From contig CM121341.1 in assembly GCA_051530055.1 (NCBI GenBank), forward strand, positions 12,090,001 through 12,154,000: a DNA stretch of 64,000 bases, written 5' to 3'. The DNA is from Neoechinorhynchus agilis (Eukaryota; Acanthocephala). Made by a program: the position numbers and the translations under genes. The notes under the pieces were generated by a model. It had not been told where the DNA came from. It saw nothing but the letters and a program-made list of their open reading frames with translations, and ran no database searches. This document shows, one piece after another, positions 46,744 through 57,006 of the stretch. The stretch's first letter is position 1. Each line of letters opens with the position of its first letter.

Positions 46744-46775
46744 TCCTGCGTGTTTCTGAACAACTCTCAATCAGT

Positions 46776-47192
46776 ATGCGATTCCTTCTATTCACCTGCG
46801 CATCCTCGCTTTTCCTGCTGAGCATTGTGCAAGCGATGGGGACCTTCAATTCCCCGTCCCATGCCCATGCAAGAGCCAAACGTGGAATATTAAGCAGCAT
46901 CTTTGGAAGGCGAGCATGGAATTCCGATCGATATTATGATAGTCATAGTTCAGATATGTACTACGATTACGGTCGTCCAGTAGGCGGCTACCGTCCAGAA
47001 CCTGCTTACGGTCCCGCGTATTACGAAGCTCAAAACAATGCAGGGTTCAGGGAACCTCAACCGCCTATTAATCAACAACCACAAGCGGTAGAATGTATTG
47101 ACCGGGATCCGCGGTGCGCTTCAATCGTTGGATACTGCTATCAATATACTGTGATCGACTCATGCCCAAGAACATGTGGAGCCTGTGCATAA
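46776..47192 (+). CDS. Secreted protein with one C-terminal ShKT domain
   Basis: An intronless 138-residue product. Residues 1-20 (MRFLLFTCASSLFLLSIVQA) are a signal peptide. A dibasic site (RAKR, about residue 36) suggests a short propeptide. The middle is Tyr/Gly/Pro-rich (DMYYDYGRPVGGYRPEPAYG). The C-terminal 35 residues form a ShKT domain: CIDRDPRCASIVGYC, then the remaining cysteines ending CPRTCGAC, with the six-cysteine pattern C-x6-C-x6-C-x8-C-x3-C-x2-C. ShKT domains are six-cysteine folds common in nematode secreted and cuticle-associated proteins, often binding ion channels or acting as adaptors. A TATA box lies 33 nt upstream and AATAAA near 47238. The frame is intact. Confidence 0.8.
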   Translation: MRFLLFTCASSLFLLSIVQAMGTFNSPSHAHARAKRGILSSIFGRRAWNSDRYYDSHSSDMYYDYGRPVGGYRPEPAYGPAYYEAQNNAGFREPQPPINQQPQAVECIDRDPRCASIVGYCYQYTVIDSCPRTCGACA

Positions 47193-47324
47193 TAATCGTC
47201 AAAACGAATTTTGCATGATCCGAAACATTAGAAGATAAATAAACTTAATGAGCAGACTATCAAAATCTTATCGATGTAATCGTATTTTTCTCCACTCAAT
47301 TTTATATCCCTTACTCGGCTGATA

Positions 47325-47530
47325 ATTTTTGTAGTTGGGCTCACGTCCCAGGGATCTGGGTTAGGGAAACGCCTAAAATAGCTTCATACCCTGAACCACA
47401 CGGTCATGAGTCTGTACCTTCCTCCGGATCCCCAGATACCTTTTGAGGACACGTTACTCATCAGTGAGTTTCCTTCCTTTCGTCGGTATTTCGTACCCTT
47501 TAGTTATCAGGCATTAGCGAGAATAGTTGG
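47325..47530 (-). mobile_element. SINE-like element, copy 3
   Basis: Contains GGATCCCCAGATACCTTTTG, ACTCATCAGTGAGTTTCCTT and GGTATTTCGTACCCTTTAG, aligned with 27735-27860. The tRNA-like head is lost. The left part (GGGAAACGCCTAAAATAGC) is shared with the copy at 19.45 kb. Confidence 0.55.
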
Positions 47531-47849
47531 TGGATTGTCGACTGATTTCTCAACCGCATGTTGTCGTTTCAATTGTTGTTATTTAAGCAATTTCCGCGGT
47601 TGAATCAAATGTTTATTTTGGACCGATATTTCGGGGTTTTACTCCTTCGGGGTCCAACAAAACACACGATATTATATAGAACCCAAAAGGGGAAAAAGTT
47701 CAAGACTGGATTTTGCATTGACTACAACAAAACTTTATAGACAATAACCCTTTTTTCTAGTTCCTGCTATTCTTGGGAAATGAGGTTTCCTTTCAGCACA
47801 GAAGGTCGCAAATATAATTGACATTTAATCGGCAGACCGCTGTTCTTAA

Positions 47850-48790
47850 TTATCCTAGAGATTTTGTTACGTCAACAGTTGGTTTGTGGGCCCATGTCCG
47901 GCACTCGAATGCGCAGGTTCATTCGATTCGGGGTACAAATCCGGGGACTGTCAATGGGAAACAGCCTTGATCTTGTCCTGGAAATGATTTTCTTTGATGA
48001 GTCTAATCCCACTGGGGGATAAAGGCAACGCGATTCAAACCATAGGATTATCGGCCGTTCGCAAATTTCTGTTTCAAACTTCATCAGATCACTGATTTCA
48101 GTTGGCATCCCAAAAGTCATGCATCGAGGTTCCCATCATCCTTGGGTGATGAAACTGGCAATTTATGCTGCGATACAGAGGACAGAACTAAAGGAGATCA
48201 CGCGATTCCGGCCGCAGTGTTATTCAAACGAGAAAACATGAAAAGATTAGCGCTCGCGAAATCGATATGATGGACAAACGGTTCCCAGGATACAACATTT
48301 CAATTAGTTCACTAGAGACGTTCGAAAGCTGCTGAGACGATCGAAAAGTGCGCCTACACTTTGGTGATTCCTGACGAGAACTAAACATCATGAAACGCCG
48401 GAAGCACGTCCAGCCTTGGGCTTGTTGTGTACGAACCGGTTTAGTCCATTGACAAAAATGGCCGACAAGATTCGATTTGCACTTGAAGAAACGTGGCCCA
48501 CGAGCAGGTGACAATCGCGGCATTATCTACATTGCGAAAACTTAGCTGCCTTCGCTTGAACATTTTACGAAGCGCGTTCACAAAGCACTGAATCCGGATG
48601 CAAAATCATGGCGACAGCATGGGCAATGCGCCACTCAGAGTTCCACAGCGACGGAGAAGTAAAACTCTCGACGCGAGCTGGATTTTTGGCTAAGGACACT
48701 ATGAAAATATCTACCGCCAAAGCACGACTTATATCTGGGGCGATTGGAAGGGATGGTGTTTCCATAGACAGTGTGAACTAGAGTTCTAGA
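47850..48790 (+). mobile_element. Decayed Penelope-like element
   Basis: Scattered frames show PLE landmarks in the right order: CTGTCAATGGGAAACAGCCT (motif B, SMGNSL) near 47945, HRGSHHPWVMKLAIYA near 48120 (compare HRDSHHPWAMKAAIYA of the 12.4-kb PLE), a TRTKHHE block near 48380, and a C-terminal STRAGFLAKDTMKISTAKA block near 48670. The copy is old and has many breaks. Its tail leads directly into the 406-bp array. Confidence 0.65.
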
Positions 48791-51700
48791 CATAAGCTCG
48801 AAAAACCGCAGAACTGCCCAACAGCCTGGACGAACTTTCCGTTTCGATGTCGCTTTGGTTAACACAAACTTCACATCTTCACGGGCTTTTGTAGATTCCT
48901 GAGGAAGCCATAAGACGGCCAAAGGTTTAGATTAAAGATTTTTCTCTGTTTTTGTCCTTACCATTCCGCCCAAGTGTCCATTTAAAACCAAAAGTTGGTC
49001 AATCGTGCAGCTGGCAAATCGAGTAGAATTTCACAAGATTATGAACATGCGGTTGATCAAACTGATCTTTAATATTTTCGACGCGAGTTAGATTTGTGGC
49101 CAAGAACTCGATGGAACTATCGCCGAGGTACTACTTATATCCTGGACGGTTTGAAGGGATGGTGTTTCCATAGACAATGCCAACTAGAGTTCTAGACATA
49201 AGCTCGATAAAACCGCAGAACTGCTCAACAGCTTGAACGAACTTTCCGTTTCGATGTCGCTTGGTTAACACAAACTTCACATCTTCACGGGCTTTTGTAG
49301 ATTCCTGAGGAAACCATAAGACGGCCAAAGGTTTAGATTAAAGATTTTTCTTTATCTTTGCCCTTACCATTCCGCCCAAGTGTCCATTTGAAACCAAAAG
49401 TTGATCAATCTTGCTACTAGCAAATCGAGTAGAATTTCACAAGATTATGAACATGCGGTTGATCAAACTGATCTTTAATATTTTCGACGCTAGTTAGATT
49501 TGTGGCCAAGAACTCGATGGAACTATCGCCGAGGTACTACTTATATATCTGGGCGGTTGGAAGGGATGGTGTTTCCATAGACAATGCGAACTAGAGTTCT
49601 AGACATAAGCTCGATAAAACCGCAGAACTGCTCAACAACTTGGACGAACTTTCCGTTTCGATGTCGCTTGTTTAACACAAACTTCACATCTTCACGGGCT
49701 TTTGTAGATTCCTGAGGAAACCATAAAACGGTCAAAGGATGAGATTGAAGGTTTTTCTTTATTTTTGTCCCTACCATTCCGCCCAAGTGTCCATTTAAAA
49801 CCAAAAGTTGGTCAATCGTGCAGCTGGCAAATCGAGTAGAATTCCACGAGATTATGAACATGCGGTTGATCAAACTGATCTTTAATATTTTCGACGCGAG
49901 TTAGATTTGTGGCCAAGAACTCGATGGAACTATCGCCGAGGTACTACTTAAATCCTGGACGGTTTGAAGGGAACAATGTCAACTAGAGTTCTAGACATAA
50001 GCTCGATAAAACCGCAGAACTGCTCAACAGCTTGGACGAACTTTCCGTTTCGATGTCGCTTTGGTTAAAACAAACTTCACATCTTCACGGGCTTTTGTAG
50101 ATTCCTGAGGAAGCCATAAGACGGCCAAAGGTTGAGTTTGGAGATTTTTCTTTATCTTTGCCCTTACCATTCCGCCCAAGTGTCCATTTGAAACCAAAAG
50201 TTGATCAATCTTGCTACTAGGAAATCGAGTAGAATTTCCCAAGATTATGAACATGCGGTTGATCAAACTGATCTTTAATATTTTCGACGCGAGTTAGATT
50301 TGTGTCCAAGAACTCGATGGAACTATCGCCGAGGTACTACTTATATATCTGGGCGGTTGGAAGGGATGGTGTTTCCATAGACAATGCGAACTAGAGTTCT
50401 AGACATAAGCTCGATAAAACCGCAGAACTGCTCAACAGCTTGAAAGAACTTTCCGTTTCGATGTCGCTTGGTTAACACCGACTTAACGGGCCTTTGTAGA
50501 TTCCTAAGGAAGCATTAAGACGGCCATAGGTCGAGGATGAAGATTTTTCTTTATCTTTGCCCTTACCATTCCGCCCAAGTGTCCATTTAAAACCAAAAGT
50601 TGGTCAATCGTGCAGCTGGCGAATCGAGTAGAATTCCACAAGATTATGAACATGCGGTTGATCAAACTGATCTTTAATATTTTCGACGCGAGTTAGATTT
50701 GTGGCCAAGAACTCGATGGAACTATCGCCGAGGTACTACTTATATCCTGGACGGTTTGAAGGGATGGTGTTTCCATAGACAATGCCAACTAGAGTTCTAG
50801 ACATAAGCTCGATAAAACCGCAGAACTGCTCAACAGCCTGGACGAACTTTCCGTTTCGATGTCGCTTTGGTTAACACAAACTTCACATCTTCACGGGCTT
50901 TTGTAGATTCCTGAGGAAACCATAAAACGGCCAAAGGATGAGTTTGGAGATTTTTCTTTATCTTTGCCCTTACCATTCCGCCCAAGTGTCCATTTGAAAC
51001 CAAAAGTTGATCAATCTTGCTACTAGCAAATCGAGTAGAATTTCACAAGAATATGAACATGCGGTTGATCAAACTGACCTTTAATATTTTCGACGCGAGT
51101 TAGATTTGTGGCCAAGAACTCGATGGAACTATCGCCGAGGTACTACTTATATATCTGGGCGGTTGGAAGGGATGGTGTTTCCATAGACAATGCGAACTAG
51201 AGTTCTAGACATAAGCTCGATAAAACCGCAGAACTGCTCAACAACTTGGACGAACTTTCCGTTTCGATGTCGCTTGTTTAACACAAACTTCACATCTTCA
51301 CGGGCTTTTGTAGATTCCTGAGGAAACCATAAGACGGCCAAAGGTTGAGTTTGGAGATTTTTCTTTATCTTTGCCCTTACCATTCCGCCCAAGTGTCCAT
51401 TTGAAACCAAAAGTTGATCAATCTTGCTACTAGAAAATCGAGTAGAATTTCCCAAGATTATGAACATACGGTTGATCAAACTGATCTTTAATATTTTCGA
51501 CGCGAGTTAGATTTGTGGCCAAGAACTCGATGGAACTATCGTCGAGGTACTACTTATATATCTGGGCGGTTGGAAGGGATGGTGTTTCCATAGACAATGC
51601 GAACTAGAGTTCTAGACACAAGCTCGATAAAACCGCAGAACTGCTCAACAGCCTGGACGTACTTTCCGTTTCGATGTCGCTTGGTTAACACAAACCTCAC

Positions 51701-53035
51701 ATCTTCACGGGCTTTAGTAGATTCCTGAGGAAACCATAAAACGGCCAAAGGATGAGTTTGGAGATTTTTCTTTATCTTTGCCCTTACCATTCCGCCCAAG
51801 TGTCCATTTGAAACCAAAAGTTGATCAATCTTGCTACTAGCAAATCGAGTAGAATTTCACAAGAATATGAACATGCGGTTGATCAAACTGATCTTTAATA
51901 TTTTCGACGCGAGTTAGATTTGTGGCCAAGAACTCGATGGAACTATCGCCGAGGTACTACTTATATATCTGGGCGGTTGGAAGGGATGGTGTTTCCATAG
52001 ACAATGCGAACTAGAGTTCTAGACATAAGCTCGATAAAACCGCAGAACTGCTCAACAACTTGGACGAACTTTCCGTTTCGATGTCGCTTGTTCAACACAA
52101 ACTTCACATCTTCACGTGCTTTTGTAGATTCCTGAGGAAACCATAAAACGGCCAAAGGATGAGATTGAAGGTTTTTTTTATTTTTGTCCTTACCATTCCG
52201 CCCAAGTGCCCATTTAAAACCAAAAGTTGATCAATCTTGCAGCTGGCAAATCGAGTAGAATTTCACAAGATTATGAACATGCGGTTGATCAAACTGATCT
52301 TTAATATTTTCGACGCGAGTTAGATTTGTGGCCAAGAACTCGATGGAACTATCGCCGAGGTACTACTTATATATCTGGGCGGTTGGAAGGGATGGTGTTT
52401 CCATAGACAATGCGAACTAGAGTACTAGACATAAGCTCGATAAAACCGCAGAACTGCTATACAGCCTGGACGAACTTTCCGTTTCGATGTCGCTTGGTTA
52501 ACACCGACTTAACGGGCCTTTGTAGATTCCTAAGGAAGCATTAAGACGGCCATAGGTCGAGGATGAAGATTTTTCTTTATCTTTGCCCTTACCATTCCGC
52601 CCAAGTGTCCATTTAATACCAAAAGTTGGTCAATCGTGCAGCTGGCAAATCGAGTAGAATTTCACAAGATCATGAACATGCGGTTGATCAAACTGATCTT
52701 TAATATTTTCGACGCGAGTTTGATTTGTGGCCAAGAACTCGATGGAACTATCGCCGAGGTACTACTTATATCCTGGACGGTTTGAAGGGATGGTGTTTCC
52801 ATAGACAATGCCAACTAGAGTTCTAGACATAAGCTCGATAAAACCGCAGAACTGCTCAACAACTTGGACGAACTTTCCGTTTCGATGTCGCTTTGGTTAA
52901 CACAAACTTCACATCTTCACGGGCTTTTGTCGATTCCTGAGGAAACCATAAGACGGCCAAAGGTTGAGATTAAAGATTTTACGTTATTTTTGTCCTTGCC
53001 ATTCCACCCAAGTGTCTATTTAAAAGAAAAATTTA
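48660..53035 (+). repeat. ~406-bp tandem array, about 11 units, made from a PLE tail
   Basis: The anchor GGATGGTGTTTCCATAGACA recurs at 48751, 49157, 49564, 50364, 50762, 51170, 51577, 51984, 52390 and 52788: spacings of 398-408 bp, with one unit near 49.97 kb lacking the anchor. Each unit begins with sequence homologous to the C-terminal codons of the preceding PLE (TCGACGCGAG...GGCCAAGAACTCGATGG). It continues with a tail containing CCTGAGGAA, GCC...GGC and CAAAGG, then TTTAGATTAAAGATTTTTC. The tail is also found alone at 22.2 kb. Minus-strand ORFs in the units are repeat by-products. Confidence 0.88.
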
Positions 53036-53276
53036 AAAATAAATAACATTATAGCTAGTGTAGCCGGAGAAAACGGTGGTTAGTCACTTGTTTCTTATCG
53101 TGCACTGAACTTTGTGTAGAGGTATTGCGTACTAAAAACTTTATCTTAAGCCATAAGATCATTCACACAGCCCCTCTGGATATCTCAGCTGCCGTCCTGG
53201 TGCAACGGTCGAAAAGACAGTTGCGGCGTTCCCTCGTTGCACACCCAGAATTCTGCGATAGGTGACTCGTCGGAAG
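53036..53276. other. Spacer between 406-bp array and LINE relic
   Basis: No gene recognised. Confidence 0.35.
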
Positions 53277-54460
53277 TCATTTGGAACTTACCGCCCGCCT
53301 GATTGCCGACAGACGATACCATGGCGTTCCGATGGTTCCACGATCGCTCCGCAACGGCAGCGACAGGATGTGCACATCGGTACTCCTAGTCTCTGTTTCG
53401 TCGGAGAGAAGGGTAGCCACAGAAGCGGTTGGTGCAGCGTTGAGCCAAGCAAGCGATTCTCTTGTAGAGACTGCCGCTAATCGAGTTCGGTTCACCAGGC
53501 CACAAGAATCTGAAATTAAAGAGTTGTGAATTCTCGCTACCATGGATTAGCGCCAAACTGATTGTTTGCAACCACTGACGGGTACCTGCTCGCTGCCTGA
53601 ATCTCCACACCGAAGATTAAGCGCCCCCACGAAATATTCATTTAAAGTGTAATCCTTGCCAAGAACGGATTTAACTATTTTGCGGCTTGCTTCATACGAT
53701 CCCAAATTAGCTAGCACAGAAATATCAGCTGCTTTTCGGAACGCCAAACCGCCTAATGAAACAGGCAAGGACGCTTGACGCCAGGCATCGTCCGACGGCT
53801 GAGTATTTAAAAATTTCTCGAGAGAGGCTTTCACCGTCTCGTCTAATTTTGCCAGTTTATCCTTATCTCTAAAAAAGGTGCTGTGCGAAGCTTATGCAAC
53901 AATTTTGGAATTAAGAGGGTGTTCGTGGTCAGGAACAGAGCCTCGTGTGAATATAATTCATCAATTCGTTCGCACACCGCCGAAAGTTGCGGTTGAAGAT
54001 TGGCAATCCCTGCTTCAACATTAGAACCAAAAATGCAGCTTCCTGGAAGACTCAACCGGTCTGGAGTGATCAATTCTATCCCGGGGGCCAGATTCTGAAA
54101 ATCTTTCATGATAGTTTGCATGGACGCCTCATCTTCCACGTTCATCACTAAAATCTCGCATTTCGCAGCACTCAATTCAATGAAAATTTTTCGCCGTCTC
54201 CTTCACGAGTGTCTCCAAATCGTGCAGTACAACAGAGGGATTACCTCCGAACGTGGCATCGTCCAGGTACCAGCCGTTAAAGCTGGACTGGAGAGAGTGC
54301 GCGACGGGGTTGACTGCTAGTGGGAAGGTTATTGGGCCCAAAGGATCCCCTTATTAAACTGCTCTTTCTGACCACAAAACGCGGTTATTGAACAACAAGG
54401 GAGTTGAAGTCCCATTAAGCTTTAACGAAATAGCGAAGTGCTTCTGGTGCGTGATCTCTA
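53277..54460 (-). mobile_element. LINE relic, minus strand
   Basis: Read on the minus strand: GDPLGPITFPLAVNP and WYLDDATFGGNPS (RT motifs B and C, near 54350-54230), then AAKCEILVMNVEDEA, LPVSLGGLAFRKAADISVLA, and the downstream block TRLAAVSTRESLAWLNAAPT. The same blocks occur in order in the plus-strand relic at 55.84-57.0 kb. The copy is interrupted by stops and shifts. A short internal duplication (GAGTTGAAGTCCCATTAAGC at 54398 and 54640) extends to about 54.7 kb. It is a non-LTR element of the group whose RT ends with a RLLAVS..SGAWLEAVP-type block; I cannot name the clade firmly. Confidence 0.75.
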
Positions 54461-54830
54461 GCTACTTCGAGCAAATCTGCTCGGTGTGTGTTGAATGCAT
54501 TTTTGAAATCAACAATACAAAATTACGCACGGTTTTGAGTTTCCAGGGATGAGCGTGTGGAGTGAATGAACAATCTCCTCTGCGCCACAAGCCTAACTTA
54601 GTAGGGCGAAGCAGTATCCCTACTTTTTTTCGCGATCCGAGTTGAAGTCCCATTAAGCATTGACGAAATAGCGAAATGCTTCTGGCAATAGAACAAGAAG
54701 AGAACTAAGTAACTGCGTTGAATACATTTTTGAAATCATATTTCAAAATAACGAACGGCTTTGAGTTTCTGGTGCATCTTGAGTGCCCATAAGGAACATG
54801 GAATATTATTAATAGTTTTATTTTGCTGAA

Positions 54831-55238
54831 TCAATACTTTGATCCTCTTATACGTCTGGCCAAATGCATGTCCCGAGGCATAATTGTAACTCGTTTTGCA
54901 TGGATTGCACACAGATTTGTGTCCTCGAACAAGCTTACCAGAAACGACTCAGTGGCCTCCTGAAGAGCATTCAAAGCCGCTACTTGCCATCGACAGTCTG
55001 CATATAATCCAGAAGCGATTTCCCTCACAAGTCTCTGGAATGGCAGACGACGAATCAACATATTTGTAGACCTCTGGTATTTTCTAATATCCCGAAGAGC
55101 AACTGTCCCAGGTCGATATCGACGAGTTTTAGTGACCTGACGTTTGCTCCGCTTTTTTCTCCTCACCACCTTCCTTGGCGAGACCAACGGAGTAGGAAAG
55201 CCAGTGGACTTCTTAGCTGTCTGTTTGGCGCGCGCCAT
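54831..55238 (-). CDS. Divergent histone H3 variant (possible centromeric H3)
   Basis: Intronless, 135 residues from ATG at 55238; canonical H3 has 136 with Met. The histone fold is well kept: [53 protein letters not shown], and [20 protein letters not shown]. The tail keeps [12 protein letters not shown] (K4, K9 and S10 conserved) but then diverges fully ([20 protein letters not shown]). In loop 1 the usual DFKTDLRFQSSAV is replaced by [13 protein letters not shown], so Phe84 becomes Trp, as in many centromeric H3 proteins; the loop is not lengthened, unlike most of those. The C-terminal half stays H3-like. AATAAA lies about 10 nt after the stop, so the mRNA is probably polyadenylated, as for replication-independent variants. 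It sits between two LINE relics, next to satellite DNA. Confidence 0.85.
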   Translation of the reverse strand: MARAKQTAKKSTGFPTPLVSPRKVVRRKKRSKRQVTKTRRYRPGTVALRDIRKYQRSTNMLIRRLPFQRLVREIASGLYADCRWQVAALNALQEATESFLVSLFEDTNLCAIHAKRVTIMPRDMHLARRIRGSKY

Positions 55239-55359
55239 CCCTATAACAAAACGATGATTCAATGCATATCTAGTCTGGCATAGTGGCTACGAGTCTTTCG
55301 GGGTTGCAGCGCAATTTTTTGTGACGTAACTTGTCGATTGCGCAAGCAAAACCGCGCCA

Positions 55360-55835
55360 CGAAATGCTGACGAAATTTCGCCGGAAGAATCTAAAAACCG
55401 ACAAGAGCTAGTTTTGCCGCAGAACGCAATAACTAAAAACCTCTCACGCAATTTCTGCGAAAGAGGCTAAAAACGCAGAAAATGACGAAAACTACGTTCA
55501 TTTTCCAGCTGAACATATCAAGCAAAGCAAATCCTGACGCAATCCCAGACGAAGAACCTAATAACCGAGATAGTGACGAAAATGAGGTTCATTTTCCCGC
55601 TGAACACATCAAATAAAACCAACCTCTGACGCAATTTCTGCGAAAGAATCTAATAAACGAGAAAAAATACGAAAATAATATTCATTTTGCCGCTTAACAT
55701 ATCAACCAAAACAAACCTCTGACACAATCTCTTGTGAAGAATCTAATAACCGAGTAAATGACGAAAATAACGTTTATTTTCCCGCTTAACATATCAACCA
55801 AAACAAACCTCTCGCTAAGAATCGCTCCGAAGCTA
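55360..55835. repeat. ~92-bp satellite, left block
   Basis: Five or so degenerate units with AATGACGAAAATAACGTTCA-like and AACATATCAACCAAAACAAA blocks, the same family as 57.0-61.7 kb. Confidence 0.8.
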
Positions 55836-57006
55836 TACTACGAGAAGCTCAGAGCCGTACGTGATTCTTAAGTGTGATTTTCGGAACGCCTTTAACCCTC
55901 TTAATAGAAAAACCATGTTCTGCCTAATTAGGGATCATGCCCCAGAAGCCTTCCAGTATTTTCTCAATGCCTAAGGGACCGCGACTCCTTTGCTTTTCGA
56001 AGACCACCTCATTTGGTTTGAAAGGGGAGTGCAACAAGGAGATCCTCTCGGTCCAATCGCATTCTCCCTAACAGTAAATCCAATAGTGCAATCTCTCCAT
56101 TCCAGCTTCAACGCTTTGTACTTGGAATACCCAACGCTCGGAGGTGATCCCTCCGTTGCACTGCGCGATTTGCAGACGCTGATTAGGGAGACCTCGAGAA
56201 TGGGCATTGATCTCAATGCTGGAAAGTGTGAGATTTTAGTATTAAATATTGAAGACGCCGCCAAAAGAAAGGAGCTAATGGATCGGTTCGGGCCGTAGCT
56301 CCAGGTCTGAAACTCGTGACTCCAGAGCAACTCAGCCTCCTTGGTAGTTGCGTCTTTGATTCAAATGTGGAAGCTGAGGTCGGCCGTATCATACCAAACC
56401 TTTCGTTGCTGTGCGATAGAATGAGCGCTCTCTCGGTTCACGAAGTGTTATTTCTGATAAAGAACTAGCCCTTTATCCCCAAATTGTTATATAAGGACCG
56501 CACAGCAATATGCTTCAAACATAAGGAAGGATTGGCTAAGCTCGACGACAAGGTGAAGGCTTGTCTCGAGCGTATTTTTAATGTCCAGCTCTCAGATGAG
56601 GCGTGGCGAAAAGCTTCAATGCCTGTGTCATCTCTGGGATTTGGCCTTCGGCTGCTAGTAGACCTTGCCAGCCTCTCTTGGATCGTATGAGGGGAGTCAA
56701 CCGATAGCGAAGATAATTCTGAGGGGAAAGTTTTGTCTTGACCAAGACTTTGTGGTGGCAGTCGAAGAATGGTGCAAGCAGACAGGCGCAAACCATGTTC
56801 CCGTGAATCGCCTTAGACAGTCGATCTGGGACAGACCTCTCGTCGCGAGAGCTCACAGCTCTCTACATTCAGGTTCTCGCGATGGGGTCGTCCGAGCTAG
56901 ATTGTTGGCAGTTTCGACACGAGAATCGGGAGCGTGGTTGGAGGCTGTTCCTTTAACATCTGTGGGAACTCTTCTCACTGATGAGGTAACGAGGATCGCA
57001 AAGATC
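55836..57006 (+). mobile_element. LINE relic, plus strand, inside the satellite
   Basis: Encodes CDFRNAFNSLNRKTMFCLI (RT motif A region near 55870), then RGVQQGDPLGPIAFSLTVNP (motif B near 56030), TLGGDPSVALRDLQTL, DLNAGKCEILVLNIEDA, and the downstream RARLLAVSTRESGAWLEAVP block near 56900. The order and sequence match the minus-strand relic at 53.3 kb, but they are clearly different copies. Satellite units flank it on both sides. Several breaks are present. Confidence 0.75.

Noticed and set aside
49131-52155. Repeated 64-110-codon minus-strand ORFs in the 406-bp array
   Set aside because: They recur with the unit and start at non-ATG codons in several cases; no homology is recognised. Repeat by-products.
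53281-53529. Plus-strand ORF overlapping the LINE relic
   Set aside because: Antisense shadow of the minus-strand RLAAVSTRES block.
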